Shown piece by piece: positions 28,066-36,603 of a stretch of 64,000 bases of DNA. Made by a program: the position numbers and the translations under genes. The stretch covers positions 27,503 through 91,502 of the forward strand of contig NZ_WIBF01000002.1 of assembly GCF_009496005.1 (NCBI RefSeq), read 5' to 3'. Origin of the DNA: Tritonibacter litoralis (lineage in GTDB: Bacteria; Pseudomonadota; Alphaproteobacteria; Rhodobacterales; Rhodobacteraceae). The notes under the pieces were generated by a model. That model was not told the origin of the DNA and did not search any database. It worked only from the letters and a program-made list of their open reading frames with translations. Every line of letters begins with the position of its first letter. The stretch's first letter is position 1.

Positions 28066-28098
28066 AAAACAAAAAACCCGCCTCACTGGGCGGGTTTT
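28066..28098 (-). terminator. Intrinsic terminator of yebC
   Basis: AAACCCGCC and GGCGGGTTT pair with a six-base loop (28074-28097). On the minus strand the hairpin is followed by a long T-rich run. It stands 25 bases after the yebC stop codon. It also separates yebC from the promoter of the A+T-richer cassette. Confidence 0.85.
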
Positions 28099-28122
28099 AC
28101 TAAGTATTCAGTCAGCGGTGGA

Positions 28123-28863
28123 TCAGAGTTGTTCCATCACCTCGTCCGAGGCCTCGAAGTTGGTGGTGACGCGCTGGACGTCATCATCATCTTCGAGCGC
28201 ATCCACCAGCTTCATTAGCTTTTGCATGTCTTCCAGACCCAGCTCAGTGGTGGTGGTGGGCTTCCAGATCAGCTTGGTGGATTCAGATTCACCCAGTTCG
28301 GCCTCCAGCGCGCTGGACACGTCGTTCAGGTCCGTGTCCGCACAATAGATAATGTGGCCGTCTTCCGAGCTTTCGACATCTTCGGCGCCCGCCTCGATGG
28401 CCGCCATCATCACAGTGTCGGCATCCCCTACAGAAGCGGGGTATGTGACTTCACCCTTGCGGTCGAACATAAAGCCCACGGATCCGGTTTCACCCAGGTT
28501 GCCGCCGTTTTTGGTGAAGGTCGAACGCACAACCGAAGCCGTGCGGTTCTTGTTGTCGGTCATGGTTTCCACGATGACGGCAACGCCATTGGGGCCATAG
28601 CCTTCATAGCGGATCTCATCATAGTTTTCCGCATCGCCGCCAGTCGCCTTTTTGATCGCGCGTTCGATCACATCCTTGGGGACCGAATTCGATTTCGCTT
28701 CTTTTACAGCCAGACGCAGGCGGGGGTTTTTATCGGGATCGGGGTCGCCCATTTTGGCGGCCACGGTGATTTCCTTGGCCAGTTTGGAAAAGAGTTTCGA
28801 ACGTGCGGCATCCTGGCGACCTTTGCGGTGCTGGATGTTTGCCCATTTGGAGTGGCCTGCCAT
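28123..28863 (-). CDS. yebC: YebC/PmpR-family regulatory protein
   Basis: The 246-residue protein starts [18 protein letters not shown] and carries [20 protein letters not shown], the standard YebC/PmpR/TACO1 signatures. Members of the family act as DNA-binding regulators or help ribosomes translate proline-rich stretches. Length is normal and the ATG at 28863 is the usual start. A strong terminator lies just downstream, so it forms a single-gene transcript. Confidence 0.96.
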   Translation of the reverse strand: MAGHSKWANIQHRKGRQDAARSKLFSKLAKEITVAAKMGDPDPDKNPRLRLAVKEAKSNSVPKDVIERAIKKATGGDAENYDEIRYEGYGPNGVAVIVETMTDNKNRTASVVRSTFTKNGGNLGETGSVGFMFDRKGEVTYPASVGDADTVMMAAIEAGAEDVESSEDGHIIYCADTDLNDVSSALEAELGESESTKLIWKPTTTTELGLEDMQKLMKLVDALEDDDDVQRVTTNFEASDEVMEQL

Positions 28864-29015
28864 GGTGCATCCTTGCGTTAATAGTCAGATTATCCGAATT
28901 GGCGTTCATATAGCCGCCCTTGGCCGGGTGTTTCAAGCCGCCCTGCCCCAGTTCCATGACATCAAGGCCGAGTTTGTCCCCTTGCCCCGCTGTTCGACAG
29001 GCGTAAGGTGGCCCT

Positions 29016-30788
29016 ATGCGTTTTGATCAATACCTGTTGTTTGGCCTTTTTGGCGTTGTCTTTGGTTTGTTGCTCTGGGGGCGCTACCGCTATGATCTGG
29101 TGGCCTTTGGCGCGCTGATGGTGGCGGTGGTGCTGGGGCTGGTGCCCACCAAAGACGCCTTTGCGGGCTTTGGCCACCCGGCGACGCTGGTGGTGGCGCT
29201 GGTGTTGATCGTCTCGGCCGGTTTGGTCCGGTCTGGGGCAGTGTTTCTGATCACCCGAAGCCTGGTGGACGCCAGTCGCAGTCTGGGCGCACATATCGCG
29301 ATCATGGGTGGCGTAGGCGCGGTGTTGTCGGCGTTTATGAACAATGTGGCGGCGCTGGCGCTGTTGATGCCGGTGGACATCCAGACCGCGAAAAAAGCGG
29401 GGCGTGGACCTGGGCTGTCGCTGATGCCGCTGTCCTTTGCCACCATATTGGGCGGTATGGCCACGTTGATCGGCACGCCCCCCAACATCATTATTGCCAG
29501 CATTCGCGAAGAACAGCTGGGGGCGCCTTTTCATATGTTTGATTTTGCGCCGGTGGGTGGGGTTGCGGCGCTTGTCGGTCTGGCCTTTGTGGCGCTGGTT
29601 GGCTGGCGGCTGATCCCGCAGCGCGACAATGGCACCAGCGATGCAACCCATATTGCGCCCTATATGGCGGAGCTCACCGTGCCCGAGGGCTCGGCCCTGG
29701 TGGGGCAACGGTTGGGCGCCTTGTATCCGGAGGCGGAACAGGCCGATGTGGCCATTCTGGGCCTGATCCGGCAGGGCAAGCGGCGGTACGGACGGGCAGC
29801 GGGCGCGGTTGTGCAGGACGGCGACACGCTGGTTCTGCAGGCCTCTCCCGAAGCACTGGACGAGTTTCGGTCGGCGCTGTCGCTCAATTTTTCCGATGCG
29901 GCCCGGCAAGAAAAGCTGGAGGCCGCAGGCGAAGGTCTGGAGCTGGTTGAGGTGGTGGTGCCCGAAGATGCGCGGATCACCGGACGGTCGGCGCAGTCCA
30001 TTGGCCTGGCCTGGCGACAAAGCACCGTGTTGATGGGCCTGTCCCGCCAAGGCGCGCAGATCACCGGCCACATCCGCCAGAGCGAGATCCGGGCGGGGGA
30101 TATTCTGCTGCTGCTGTGCCCACGCGGACGGGCGCGTGACGTAATCGACTGGCTGGGCTGCCTGCCACTGGAAGACCGGGGGCTGGATGTCACCGCAAAT
30201 GACAAAACCTGGCTGGCCATCGGCATGTTTGGCGCAGCGGTTCTGGCGGCCTCGCTGGGGCTGGTGTACCTGCCGGTGGCGCTGGGATTGGTGATGGTCG
30301 GATATGTGCTGACGGGGATCCTGCCGATTGGGCAGCTTTATGACCATGTGGAATGGCCTGTCGTGGTCCTGTTGGGGTCGATGATCCCCTTGGGGGCGGC
30401 TTTGGAGACCTCGGGCGGGACAGAAATTCTGGCGCAAGGGTTGATCACATTGACCAGCGGCCTGCCGGCCTGGGGCATTCTGGCCGTTTTGATGGTCGTC
30501 ACCATGACCCTGTCGGATGTGTTGAACAACACCGCCACCGCCATTGTGGCTGCCCCGGTGGGCATTCAGATGGCAAATACGCTGGGCGTCTCGGCCGATC
30601 CGTTTCTGATGGCGGTTGCCGTTGCAGCCTCGGCCGCGTTTCTGACGCCCATCGGGCATAAGAACAACACGCTGGTTCTGGGTCCCGGCGGTTACCGGTT
30701 TGGCGATTACTGGCGCATTGGCCTGCCGTTGGAAATCCTGGTGGTCGCCGTCACAATCCCAGCGATCCTGATCTTCTGGCCGCTGTAA
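29016..30788 (+). CDS. SLC13/DASS-family transporter with RCK_C domains
   Basis: The 590-residue protein has membrane segments in the first 190 and last 190 residues, with two TrkA-C (RCK_C) ligand-binding domains in between (SALVGQRLGALYPEAEQADV and ARITGRSAQSIGLAWRQST). Membrane loops include IGTPPNIIIAS and ATAIVAAPVGIQ, typical of the SLC13 anion symporters; bacterial forms with this layout often carry sulfate, taurine or related acids. AAGGTG precedes the ATG. It is convergent with a second protein of the same layout only 250 bases away. Confidence 0.9.
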   Translation: MRFDQYLLFGLFGVVFGLLLWGRYRYDLVAFGALMVAVVLGLVPTKDAFAGFGHPATLVVALVLIVSAGLVRSGAVFLITRSLVDASRSLGAHIAIMGGVGAVLSAFMNNVAALALLMPVDIQTAKKAGRGPGLSLMPLSFATILGGMATLIGTPPNIIIASIREEQLGAPFHMFDFAPVGGVAALVGLAFVALVGWRLIPQRDNGTSDATHIAPYMAELTVPEGSALVGQRLGALYPEAEQADVAILGLIRQGKRRYGRAAGAVVQDGDTLVLQASPEALDEFRSALSLNFSDAARQEKLEAAGEGLELVEVVVPEDARITGRSAQSIGLAWRQSTVLMGLSRQGAQITGHIRQSEIRAGDILLLLCPRGRARDVIDWLGCLPLEDRGLDVTANDKTWLAIGMFGAAVLAASLGLVYLPVALGLVMVGYVLTGILPIGQLYDHVEWPVVVLLGSMIPLGAALETSGGTEILAQGLITLTSGLPAWGILAVLMVVTMTLSDVLNNTATAIVAAPVGIQMANTLGVSADPFLMAVAVAASAAFLTPIGHKNNTLVLGPGGYRFGDYWRIGLPLEILVVAVTIPAILIFWPL

Positions 30789-30833
30789 AGCGACGCGACA
30801 TCATCCAGTCTGTAATCAGCCCGCTGGTTTTGG

Positions 30834-30920
30834 TCAGCCTGTGCCGAACAACATCGACGCAAAGGCAATCGCCAGGCCACCGCTCAGCACCAGGGCAACA
30901 AAAGTTGGTATGGTCTTCAT
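30834..30920 (-). CDS. 28-residue single-span membrane peptide
   Basis: An ATG at 30920 with GAGGA eight bases upstream opens a 28-codon frame ending in TGA. The peptide starts MKTIPTFVALVLSGG, then LAIAFASMLFGTG: one hydrophobic helix with a single positive charge at the N-terminus, and a glycine-rich end. It lies between the two convergent SLC13 genes. I recognise no family. The ribosome site, the charge pattern and the lack of other coding in this 250-base gap support it, but the length makes a chance frame possible. Confidence 0.5.
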   Translation of the reverse strand: MKTIPTFVALVLSGGLAIAFASMLFGTG

Positions 30921-31038
30921 AGTCCCGTCCTCAATCACTCACACGTTCTTTGATATAGGAACGAAATGTGCAGCTTTCAGGGCAGGTATTCCGGACACCA
31001 AGCCTGTTTTTACGGGGAATTTTAGCTGGATTTACCTC

Positions 31039-32817
31039 TTATAAAGGCCAAATGAACGGGATCAGCAGCGAAGCCAGTAGTCCGATGCTGAGGTTCAGAG
31101 GAATCCCAACCCGCAAAAAGTCCGAGAAGCGATAACCGCCGGGGCCGTAAACCAGCATATTTGTCTGATAGCCGATCGGGGTCGCAAAGGAGGCCGAGGC
31201 CGCCACCATCACTGCCACCACCAAGGGGCGCGGATCCAACCCCATCGCCTGGGCCAGCCCGACGGCAACCGGTGTCACAACCACAGCCACCGCATTGTTG
31301 GAGACCAGCTCGGTCAGAACCGAGGTGAGCAGATAGACCGCCCAGACCACCAGGAACGGTGGCAACATGGACAGAACAGGCGCCATCGCATTGGCGATCA
31401 GGCTGACCGCGCCGGAATGTTCCAGCGCCGCCCCAATCGCCAGCATCGCAAAGATCAGCGCCAGGAGGCGGCCGTCGACAAAGGAGAACGCCTCATCCGC
31501 GTCAATACAGCGTGTGGCCAGCACACCTGCGACGGCGAGAACGGCCAACAACAGGATCGGAGCCACGCCAAAGGCGGCCAGAAGAACGATGGCAAAGAGG
31601 GCCACCACAGCAATGGGTGCATGGCTGCGGCGGTAGGCCCGTTGCGAAGGTTGCGAGACCTCGGCCATATCCATATCAGCCGCCAGACGTTGAATATCAC
31701 CTGCCGCGCCTTCCAGCAGCAGAGTATCGCCCACGCGCACCACCAGATCATCAATCTGGACGCCGATGTTCTGGTTCTTGCGGTGGACCGCCAGCACATA
31801 GACACCATAGCGGCGGCGCAAGCGCAGCGCGCCCAGCGAGCGCCCGACCATGCGGCAACCGGGGGTGATCAGAACCTCAACCGTTTTGGTCTCAACCGTG
31901 GAGACCTGATCAACCCGTTTGAGCTCTTTGTTGCGCTGCAGGCTGAGTAGTTCGGTCATCTGGGTGCGCAGAACCACACGGTCGCCGACCTGCAACTCGA
32001 CCCCTTTGAGGTTGCGGCGCAACGAGACATCACCACGCACCACATCAATCAACCGTACGCCTGGGCGTTTGAACAACTGAACGCCGGTGACTTCGCGCCC
32101 GATCAAGTTGCTTTCAGGGGGGATCACGGCCTCGGAAAAGAACTTCATTTTGGATCGATCACTGAGCAGCATCGCCATACTGTCGCGATCCGGCAGCAAT
32201 TTGGGCGCGACAAACCGCAGGTAGATCATGCCCCAGATCACCAGCACAATCCCCAAGGGCGTGACCTCAAAGATGGAAAACGGCTCCAGCCCCTGCGCGC
32301 GGGCAACCCCATCCACCAAAAGGTTGGTCGAGGTCCCGATCAAGGTCAGCGTGCCCCCCAGGATCGCCGCATAAGACAGCGGGATCAGAAGTTTAGAGGC
32401 CGAAACATTCAGCGTGCGCGCGATTTGGATAAAGACCGGGATCATCACCACCACCACTGGCGTATTAGACACCACAGCAGAGGCCGCCACCACAAAGGCC
32501 ATCAGCATCGCAATGGCGAGCTTGGGGCTGACTTCGGCTTTGGAGCGGGCCAATTGGGTAAAGGCATCCAGCGCCCCCGTGCGCACCAGACCGCCCATGA
32601 TGATAAACATCGCCGCAATGGTCCAAGGGGCCGGGTTGGACAGCACCAGAACCCCCGCCTCATAAGGCAGGACACCGGTCAACAGCATCAAGGACACGCC
32701 GATCAGCGCCACCACCTCGGTTGGGTAGATCTCACGCATAAAGCCGACGAACATCAACAGCACAATCCCCAGCGCGATAACCGCGTCGGTAGAGGCTCCA
32801 AACTCGAGAAAATTCAT
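31039..32817 (-). CDS. Second SLC13/DASS-family transporter with RCK_C domains
   Basis: The 592-residue protein has the same layout as the one at 29016-30788: membrane segments, two TrkA-C (RCK_C) domains (SNLIGREVTGVQLFKRPGVRL and CRMVGRSLGALRLRRRYGV), then more membrane segments. TLIGTSTNLLVDG and SNNAVAVVVTPVAVGLAQ are the typical SLC13 loops. It is transcribed toward its relative. The two are clearly not identical, so they are old paralogues or separately gained genes that may carry different anions. Confidence 0.9.
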   Translation of the reverse strand: MNFLEFGASTDAVIALGIVLLMFVGFMREIYPTEVVALIGVSLMLLTGVLPYEAGVLVLSNPAPWTIAAMFIIMGGLVRTGALDAFTQLARSKAEVSPKLAIAMLMAFVVAASAVVSNTPVVVVMIPVFIQIARTLNVSASKLLIPLSYAAILGGTLTLIGTSTNLLVDGVARAQGLEPFSIFEVTPLGIVLVIWGMIYLRFVAPKLLPDRDSMAMLLSDRSKMKFFSEAVIPPESNLIGREVTGVQLFKRPGVRLIDVVRGDVSLRRNLKGVELQVGDRVVLRTQMTELLSLQRNKELKRVDQVSTVETKTVEVLITPGCRMVGRSLGALRLRRRYGVYVLAVHRKNQNIGVQIDDLVVRVGDTLLLEGAAGDIQRLAADMDMAEVSQPSQRAYRRSHAPIAVVALFAIVLLAAFGVAPILLLAVLAVAGVLATRCIDADEAFSFVDGRLLALIFAMLAIGAALEHSGAVSLIANAMAPVLSMLPPFLVVWAVYLLTSVLTELVSNNAVAVVVTPVAVGLAQAMGLDPRPLVVAVMVAASASFATPIGYQTNMLVYGPGGYRFSDFLRVGIPLNLSIGLLASLLIPFIWPL

Positions 32818-33070
32818 AATAACTCAGATCGTCCTAGCTGTTTGGGTCCTGTGGTGACCTTATCAAGCGCACCCGGTTAACAGCACCTTGTCACAAAGAC
32901 CAAAGCGCCTTTCGCCCGGACAGGCCGCCGCCCACATTGCCGGATTGCAAAGAAGGGGGCAAGCCATTCCGAAATAAAGGAAACAAAAGAAATCCTGCGA
33001 AAGCCACGTCGGCTCATTTTGCTGCCATTTAACGGGATAAACAGCCATCTTTTGCCGATCCTGCGCCGGT
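32818..33070. other. Intergenic stretch without a supported gene
   Basis: These 253 bases lie upstream of the second SLC13 gene and downstream of the acetyltransferase gene. An open frame runs through it on the minus strand but has cysteine-rich, unlikely composition and no ribosome site. It probably contains the SLC13 promoter; nothing more can be supported. Confidence 0.4.
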
Positions 33071-33553
33071 TCAGAGCGTCTTTTTGAAAAAGACGCGATC
33101 AAACCCGTCCTCTCTGCGGCGCGCGATCTCTTGGTAGCCGAGATGTGGATAGATCGCGAGGTTTTCGACCATCTTTGCATTGGTATAAAGTGCAACGGCC
33201 TGTGCGCCGCCCTGTCTGGCGCTGTCTTCGCAGAATTGGATCAGCGCCTTGCCCACACCGCGCCCAGTGGCCGAGGGGCGGACTGCGATGTTTTCAAGTT
33301 CAACCACCGTATCACTTCGGAAAAAGACGATATATCCCAGCAGATTGCCGGGTGGTTGGTCCAGTGATCGGTCTGGGGATTGAACCGCGACATAAACATG
33401 GCCTGCGTCAATCAGTGCGGCAAAATCTGCCACCATCGGCGCAGGCTTTTTGCCAATGGCGGCCACATATTGCTGAAACGCCTCTGTGGCGCAGGACTGG
33501 ATGGCGTCCACATCCTGCGGCCGGGCTGGGCGGATTTCAAATTGGTCTTGCAT
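33071..33553 (-). CDS. GNAT-family acetyltransferase
   Basis: The 160-residue protein begins FEIRPARPQDVDAIQ, has the central strand VVELENIAVRPSATGRGVGKALIQF containing the acetyl-CoA binding R-x-x-G-x-G loop, and ends in a typical GNAT final strand (LGYQEIARR). The ATG at 33553 has AGGGG upstream and was preferred to a GTG at 33574. The substrate is unknown. It lies 30 bases downstream of the YmdB-like gene on the same strand and is probably part of that series. Confidence 0.9.
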   Translation of the reverse strand: MQDQFEIRPARPQDVDAIQSCATEAFQQYVAAIGKKPAPMVADFAALIDAGHVYVAVQSPDRSLDQPPGNLLGYIVFFRSDTVVELENIAVRPSATGRGVGKALIQFCEDSARQGGAQAVALYTNAKMVENLAIYPHLGYQEIARRREDGFDRVFFKKTL

Positions 33554-33583
33554 GATCCCCTGCCCCTTTGACACATGGGTGTA

Positions 33584-34402
33584 TCAGTCCGCCACACCTG
33601 CGCTTTGCAACAGACCACCCTGGCGCACCATGCGCACCTTGGTCGCGGCCCCCGTGCGGTCATCGGTTTCCACATAGACACCGGACAGGGTCGCCTCCCC
33701 TTCGGCGGGGGTAAAGCGGCCTTTGGGCATGCCGGTCAGAAAGCGGCGCATGGGCTCTGCCTTTTCCATGCCAATGACGGAGTTATAGTCGCCGCACATG
33801 CCAGCGTCGGTCAGGTAAGCCGTACCGTTTGACAGGATCTGCGCATCGCCTGTGGGCACATGGGTGTGGGTGCCCACCACCAATGAGGCCTTGCCATTGC
33901 AGAAATGACCCATGGCCATCTTCTCGGATGTGGCCTCGCAATGCATGTCAACGATAATGGCCTGCGCCAGCCCCCCACGGGGGTGGGATTTCAGCACCCG
34001 CTCCACCGCCCCAAAGGGGTCGTCAAAGGCCCGTTTCATAAAGACCTGCCCCAGAGCCTGCAGTACCAGAACCTTTTGGCCTTTTGGCGCGGTAAACAGA
34101 CGGTAGCCACGGCCTGGCGCGCCTTTGGCAAAGTTCAAAGGTCGCACGATGCGGCTTTCGCCCTCGATGAACTGCAGCATGTCCTTTTGGTCAAAGGCGT
34201 GATCGCCCAGGGTCAGGCAATCCACACCTGCCGCCAAAAGCGCCTTGGCATGTTCGCCATTCAATCCCATGCCATTGGAGGCGTTTTCGCCGTTCACAAT
34301 GACAAAATCCAATTTCCAGTCTTCCCGCAGTTTGGGAAGCCCTTCGATGACGGCCTTACGCCCTGCGCGGCCCATCACGTCGCCGAGAAATAAAATACGC
34401 AT
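33584..34402 (-). CDS. YmdB-like (TIGR00282) metallophosphoesterase
   Basis: The 272-residue protein starts MRILFLGDVMGRAGR and contains VNGENASNG, LGDHAFDQ and VVGTHTHVPTGD, the metal-binding motifs of the TIGR00282/YmdB family. These are calcineurin-like phosphodiesterases, reported to cleave 2',3'-cyclic nucleotides. The length is normal. It is downstream of the 5-formyl-THF cyclo-ligase gene by 81 bases on the same strand; a similar pairing is seen in other alphaproteobacteria as I recall. Confidence 0.92.
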   Translation of the reverse strand: MRILFLGDVMGRAGRKAVIEGLPKLREDWKLDFVIVNGENASNGMGLNGEHAKALLAAGVDCLTLGDHAFDQKDMLQFIEGESRIVRPLNFAKGAPGRGYRLFTAPKGQKVLVLQALGQVFMKRAFDDPFGAVERVLKSHPRGGLAQAIIVDMHCEATSEKMAMGHFCNGKASLVVGTHTHVPTGDAQILSNGTAYLTDAGMCGDYNSVIGMEKAEPMRRFLTGMPKGRFTPAEGEATLSGVYVETDDRTGAATKVRMVRQGGLLQSAGVAD

Positions 34403-34483
34403 GTCTCTTCCCTTAGGCAGCCGCGCGACCAGCGGCAAGGGGGGAGTTGGATTTGTCTGGTTAAACGCCGGGTTTTTGCAGCC

Positions 34484-35065
34484 TCACCGATCCGAGCGCG
34501 TGAAATCCAGAACCTCTGCTTCGGTCACGATCATATCCAGCGGTTGATCTGTGGGCTCAAGCGGCAGATCCGCGCCCTGTTGCGCGGCATAGGCAAAGCC
34601 AATTGCCAAGGTAGGACGTTTGGCGCGCAATGCCTGCAGCGTGCGGTCATAAAACCCGCCGCCATAGCCCAAGCGGTTGCCCTGTGTGTCAAAGGCCACC
34701 AGCGGCACAATCAAGATTTCAGGATCGAAAAAATCGTCCACCAGGGGAACTTGCGCCCCAAAGGGACCATCGCGCAGAGGGCCATCTGGCTCCCATCGGC
34801 TGAAACGGAGCGGCATCGCCTCCCCCTGGATCACGGGCACCCCCACCGGACCATAGGCCGCAGCCTCGGCCATGGCTGCCAGCGGCGTGATCTCAGTCCG
34901 GATTGGCATGTACCCCGCCAAAGGCACGCCGCGATAGCCTGCCAGAACCTCGGACAGATGGCCTGCAACGCCGGGGCGGCGGTTGGCATGCGCCACCTTG
35001 CGCCGCGCAAAGGCCTCCTTGCGGGCGGTTGCTTTTTCTGCGTTCAAGGCTGTCTTGGCGGTCAT
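34484..35065 (-). CDS. ygfA: 5-formyltetrahydrofolate cyclo-ligase
   Basis: This enzyme turns 5-formyl-THF into 5,10-methenyl-THF using ATP. The 193-residue product has a basic N-terminus (KATARKEAFARRKVAHAN), a central VPLVAFDTQGNRLGYGGGFYDRTL, which is the family signature, and a C-terminal AIGFAYAAQQ. Its start is ten bases after the mgtE stop, so the two are likely on one transcript. The 6S RNA that neighbours ygfA in some bacteria has no room here. Confidence 0.95.
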   Translation of the reverse strand: MTAKTALNAEKATARKEAFARRKVAHANRRPGVAGHLSEVLAGYRGVPLAGYMPIRTEITPLAAMAEAAAYGPVGVPVIQGEAMPLRFSRWEPDGPLRDGPFGAQVPLVDDFFDPEILIVPLVAFDTQGNRLGYGGGFYDRTLQALRAKRPTLAIGFAYAAQQGADLPLEPTDQPLDMIVTEAEVLDFTRSDR

Positions 35066-35074
35066 CGCTCTCTC

Positions 35075-36466
35075 CTACAGCAGCACCACCGCCGCCAGCC
35101 CGAGGAAGGCAAAGAAGCCCACCACATCGGTCACCGTGGTCACAAAGGCCCCAGAGGCCAGCGCCGGGTCCACATTCAACCGGTCAAGGATAATCGGGAT
35201 CACCGTGCCAGCAAGCCCCGCGACGACTAGATTGATCACCATCGCGACGGCGATCACCCCGCCCAGCGCAGGAGAGCCAAACCAGACCATACCCACAACC
35301 GCCATCACGGCCGCAAAGATCACGCCGTTCACCAGACCTACCAGAATCTCGCGTCGGATCACCCGCCAGACGTTGGATCCGGTCAGGTCGCGGGTGGCCA
35401 GGGCGCGCACCGCAACCGTCAGCGACTGGGTGCCTGCATTGCCCCCCATCGAGGCCACAATCGGCATCAGAACCGCAAGCGCGACAAAACCTGCAATCGT
35501 CTCCTCAAACTGGGCAATCACCAGCGAGGCCAGAACCGCCGTCACCAGGTTGACCGCAAGCCAGGGAAAGCGCCGCCGGGTGGTGTTGATCACCTTGTCC
35601 GAAAGCGAGCTTTCCTCACCCACACCGGCCAGACGCAGGATGTCTTCTTCGTGTTCCTCGTCCAGAACAATCATCGCGTCATCAATGGTGATGACGCCGA
35701 CAATACGCCCTTCGTCATCCACCACAGGGGCAGAGATCAGGTGGTATTGGTTAAACGCATAGGCCACGTCTTCCTCATCCATATCGGCGCGGAAGATTTC
35801 AAAGGTTTCTTCGGTCAGGTCCATCAACGGCACGTCACGGCGGGTGGCCATGATCCGCCCCAGGGTGACATTGCCCACGGGATGCAAACGCGGGTTCACC
35901 ACCACCACGTGATAGAATTGCTCCGGTAAGTCTTCGCTGGCGCGCATGTGATCAATGACCTGCCCCACCGTCCAGTGATCCGGGGCCATGACCACCTCGC
36001 GCTGCATCAGACGGCCAGCAGAATTCTCCGGGTAGGCCAGCGATTGTTCCACCGCAACCCGGTCGGAATCTTCCAGAACATCCAGAATGGCCTCTTGCTG
36101 GGGCTCTTCGAGGTCCTCCAGCAGGTCAACGACATCATCGCTTTCCAGTTCCCGCACCGCTTCGGCAAGCACATGGGGATTAAGAAGCGCGATGACCTCT
36201 TCGCGGATGCTTTCATCCAGTTCCGACAGGATCTCCCCGTCAAATCCACGATCATAAAGCTGGATCAGGCGGCGCCGGTCATAGGCGTTGATCTGTTCCA
36301 GAAGGTCGGCGATGTCCGCTGCGTGAAGCGGTTCCATCAGCTTGGTCAGCGTCTCGCGATCCTTGGCGTCCACCGCATAAAGGATGCCCACCACCAGCTT
36401 GCGGCTCAGCTCAAAGGGTTCTTCGGTTGCCTCTTCAAAAACGGCTGTTTCCGTGTCGCTGCTCAT
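35075..36466 (-). CDS. mgtE: Magnesium transporter MgtE
   Basis: The 463-residue protein has the MgtE layout: an N-terminal superhelical domain rich in DLLEDLEEPQQEAILD-type repeats (residues about 20-140), two CBS domains (about 145-270), a plug helix, and five C-terminal membrane segments with the conserved MPIVASMGGNAGTQSL. MgtE is a Mg2+-gated channel of the inner membrane. The ATG is at 36466. It heads a minus-strand series with ygfA, the YmdB-like gene and a GNAT gene. Confidence 0.96.
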   Translation of the reverse strand: MSSDTETAVFEEATEEPFELSRKLVVGILYAVDAKDRETLTKLMEPLHAADIADLLEQINAYDRRRLIQLYDRGFDGEILSELDESIREEVIALLNPHVLAEAVRELESDDVVDLLEDLEEPQQEAILDVLEDSDRVAVEQSLAYPENSAGRLMQREVVMAPDHWTVGQVIDHMRASEDLPEQFYHVVVVNPRLHPVGNVTLGRIMATRRDVPLMDLTEETFEIFRADMDEEDVAYAFNQYHLISAPVVDDEGRIVGVITIDDAMIVLDEEHEEDILRLAGVGEESSLSDKVINTTRRRFPWLAVNLVTAVLASLVIAQFEETIAGFVALAVLMPIVASMGGNAGTQSLTVAVRALATRDLTGSNVWRVIRREILVGLVNGVIFAAVMAVVGMVWFGSPALGGVIAVAMVINLVVAGLAGTVIPIILDRLNVDPALASGAFVTTVTDVVGFFAFLGLAAVVLL

Positions 36467-36603
36467 TTGCGCTGCCCCCCGTTTTTCTTTGGCACAGGAT
36501 AGAAGAAGCAGTTACCGGAAAACAATGACAATTCCACGATTTACCGGCACTCCTGTCGGGGGTATCCTGTGGCTTGCGGTTTGGCAAGGAAAGGACGCTG
36601 GCG

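Noticed and set aside
28962-30659. A 565-codon minus-strand frame rich in His, Gln and Arg.
   Set aside because: It is the complement of the first SLC13 gene; its composition is typical of a shadow frame in G+C-rich DNA.
32863-33195. A 110-codon minus-strand frame in the gap after the second SLC13 gene.
   Set aside because: It overlaps the GNAT gene, has an unlikely Cys/Trp-rich composition and no ribosome site.
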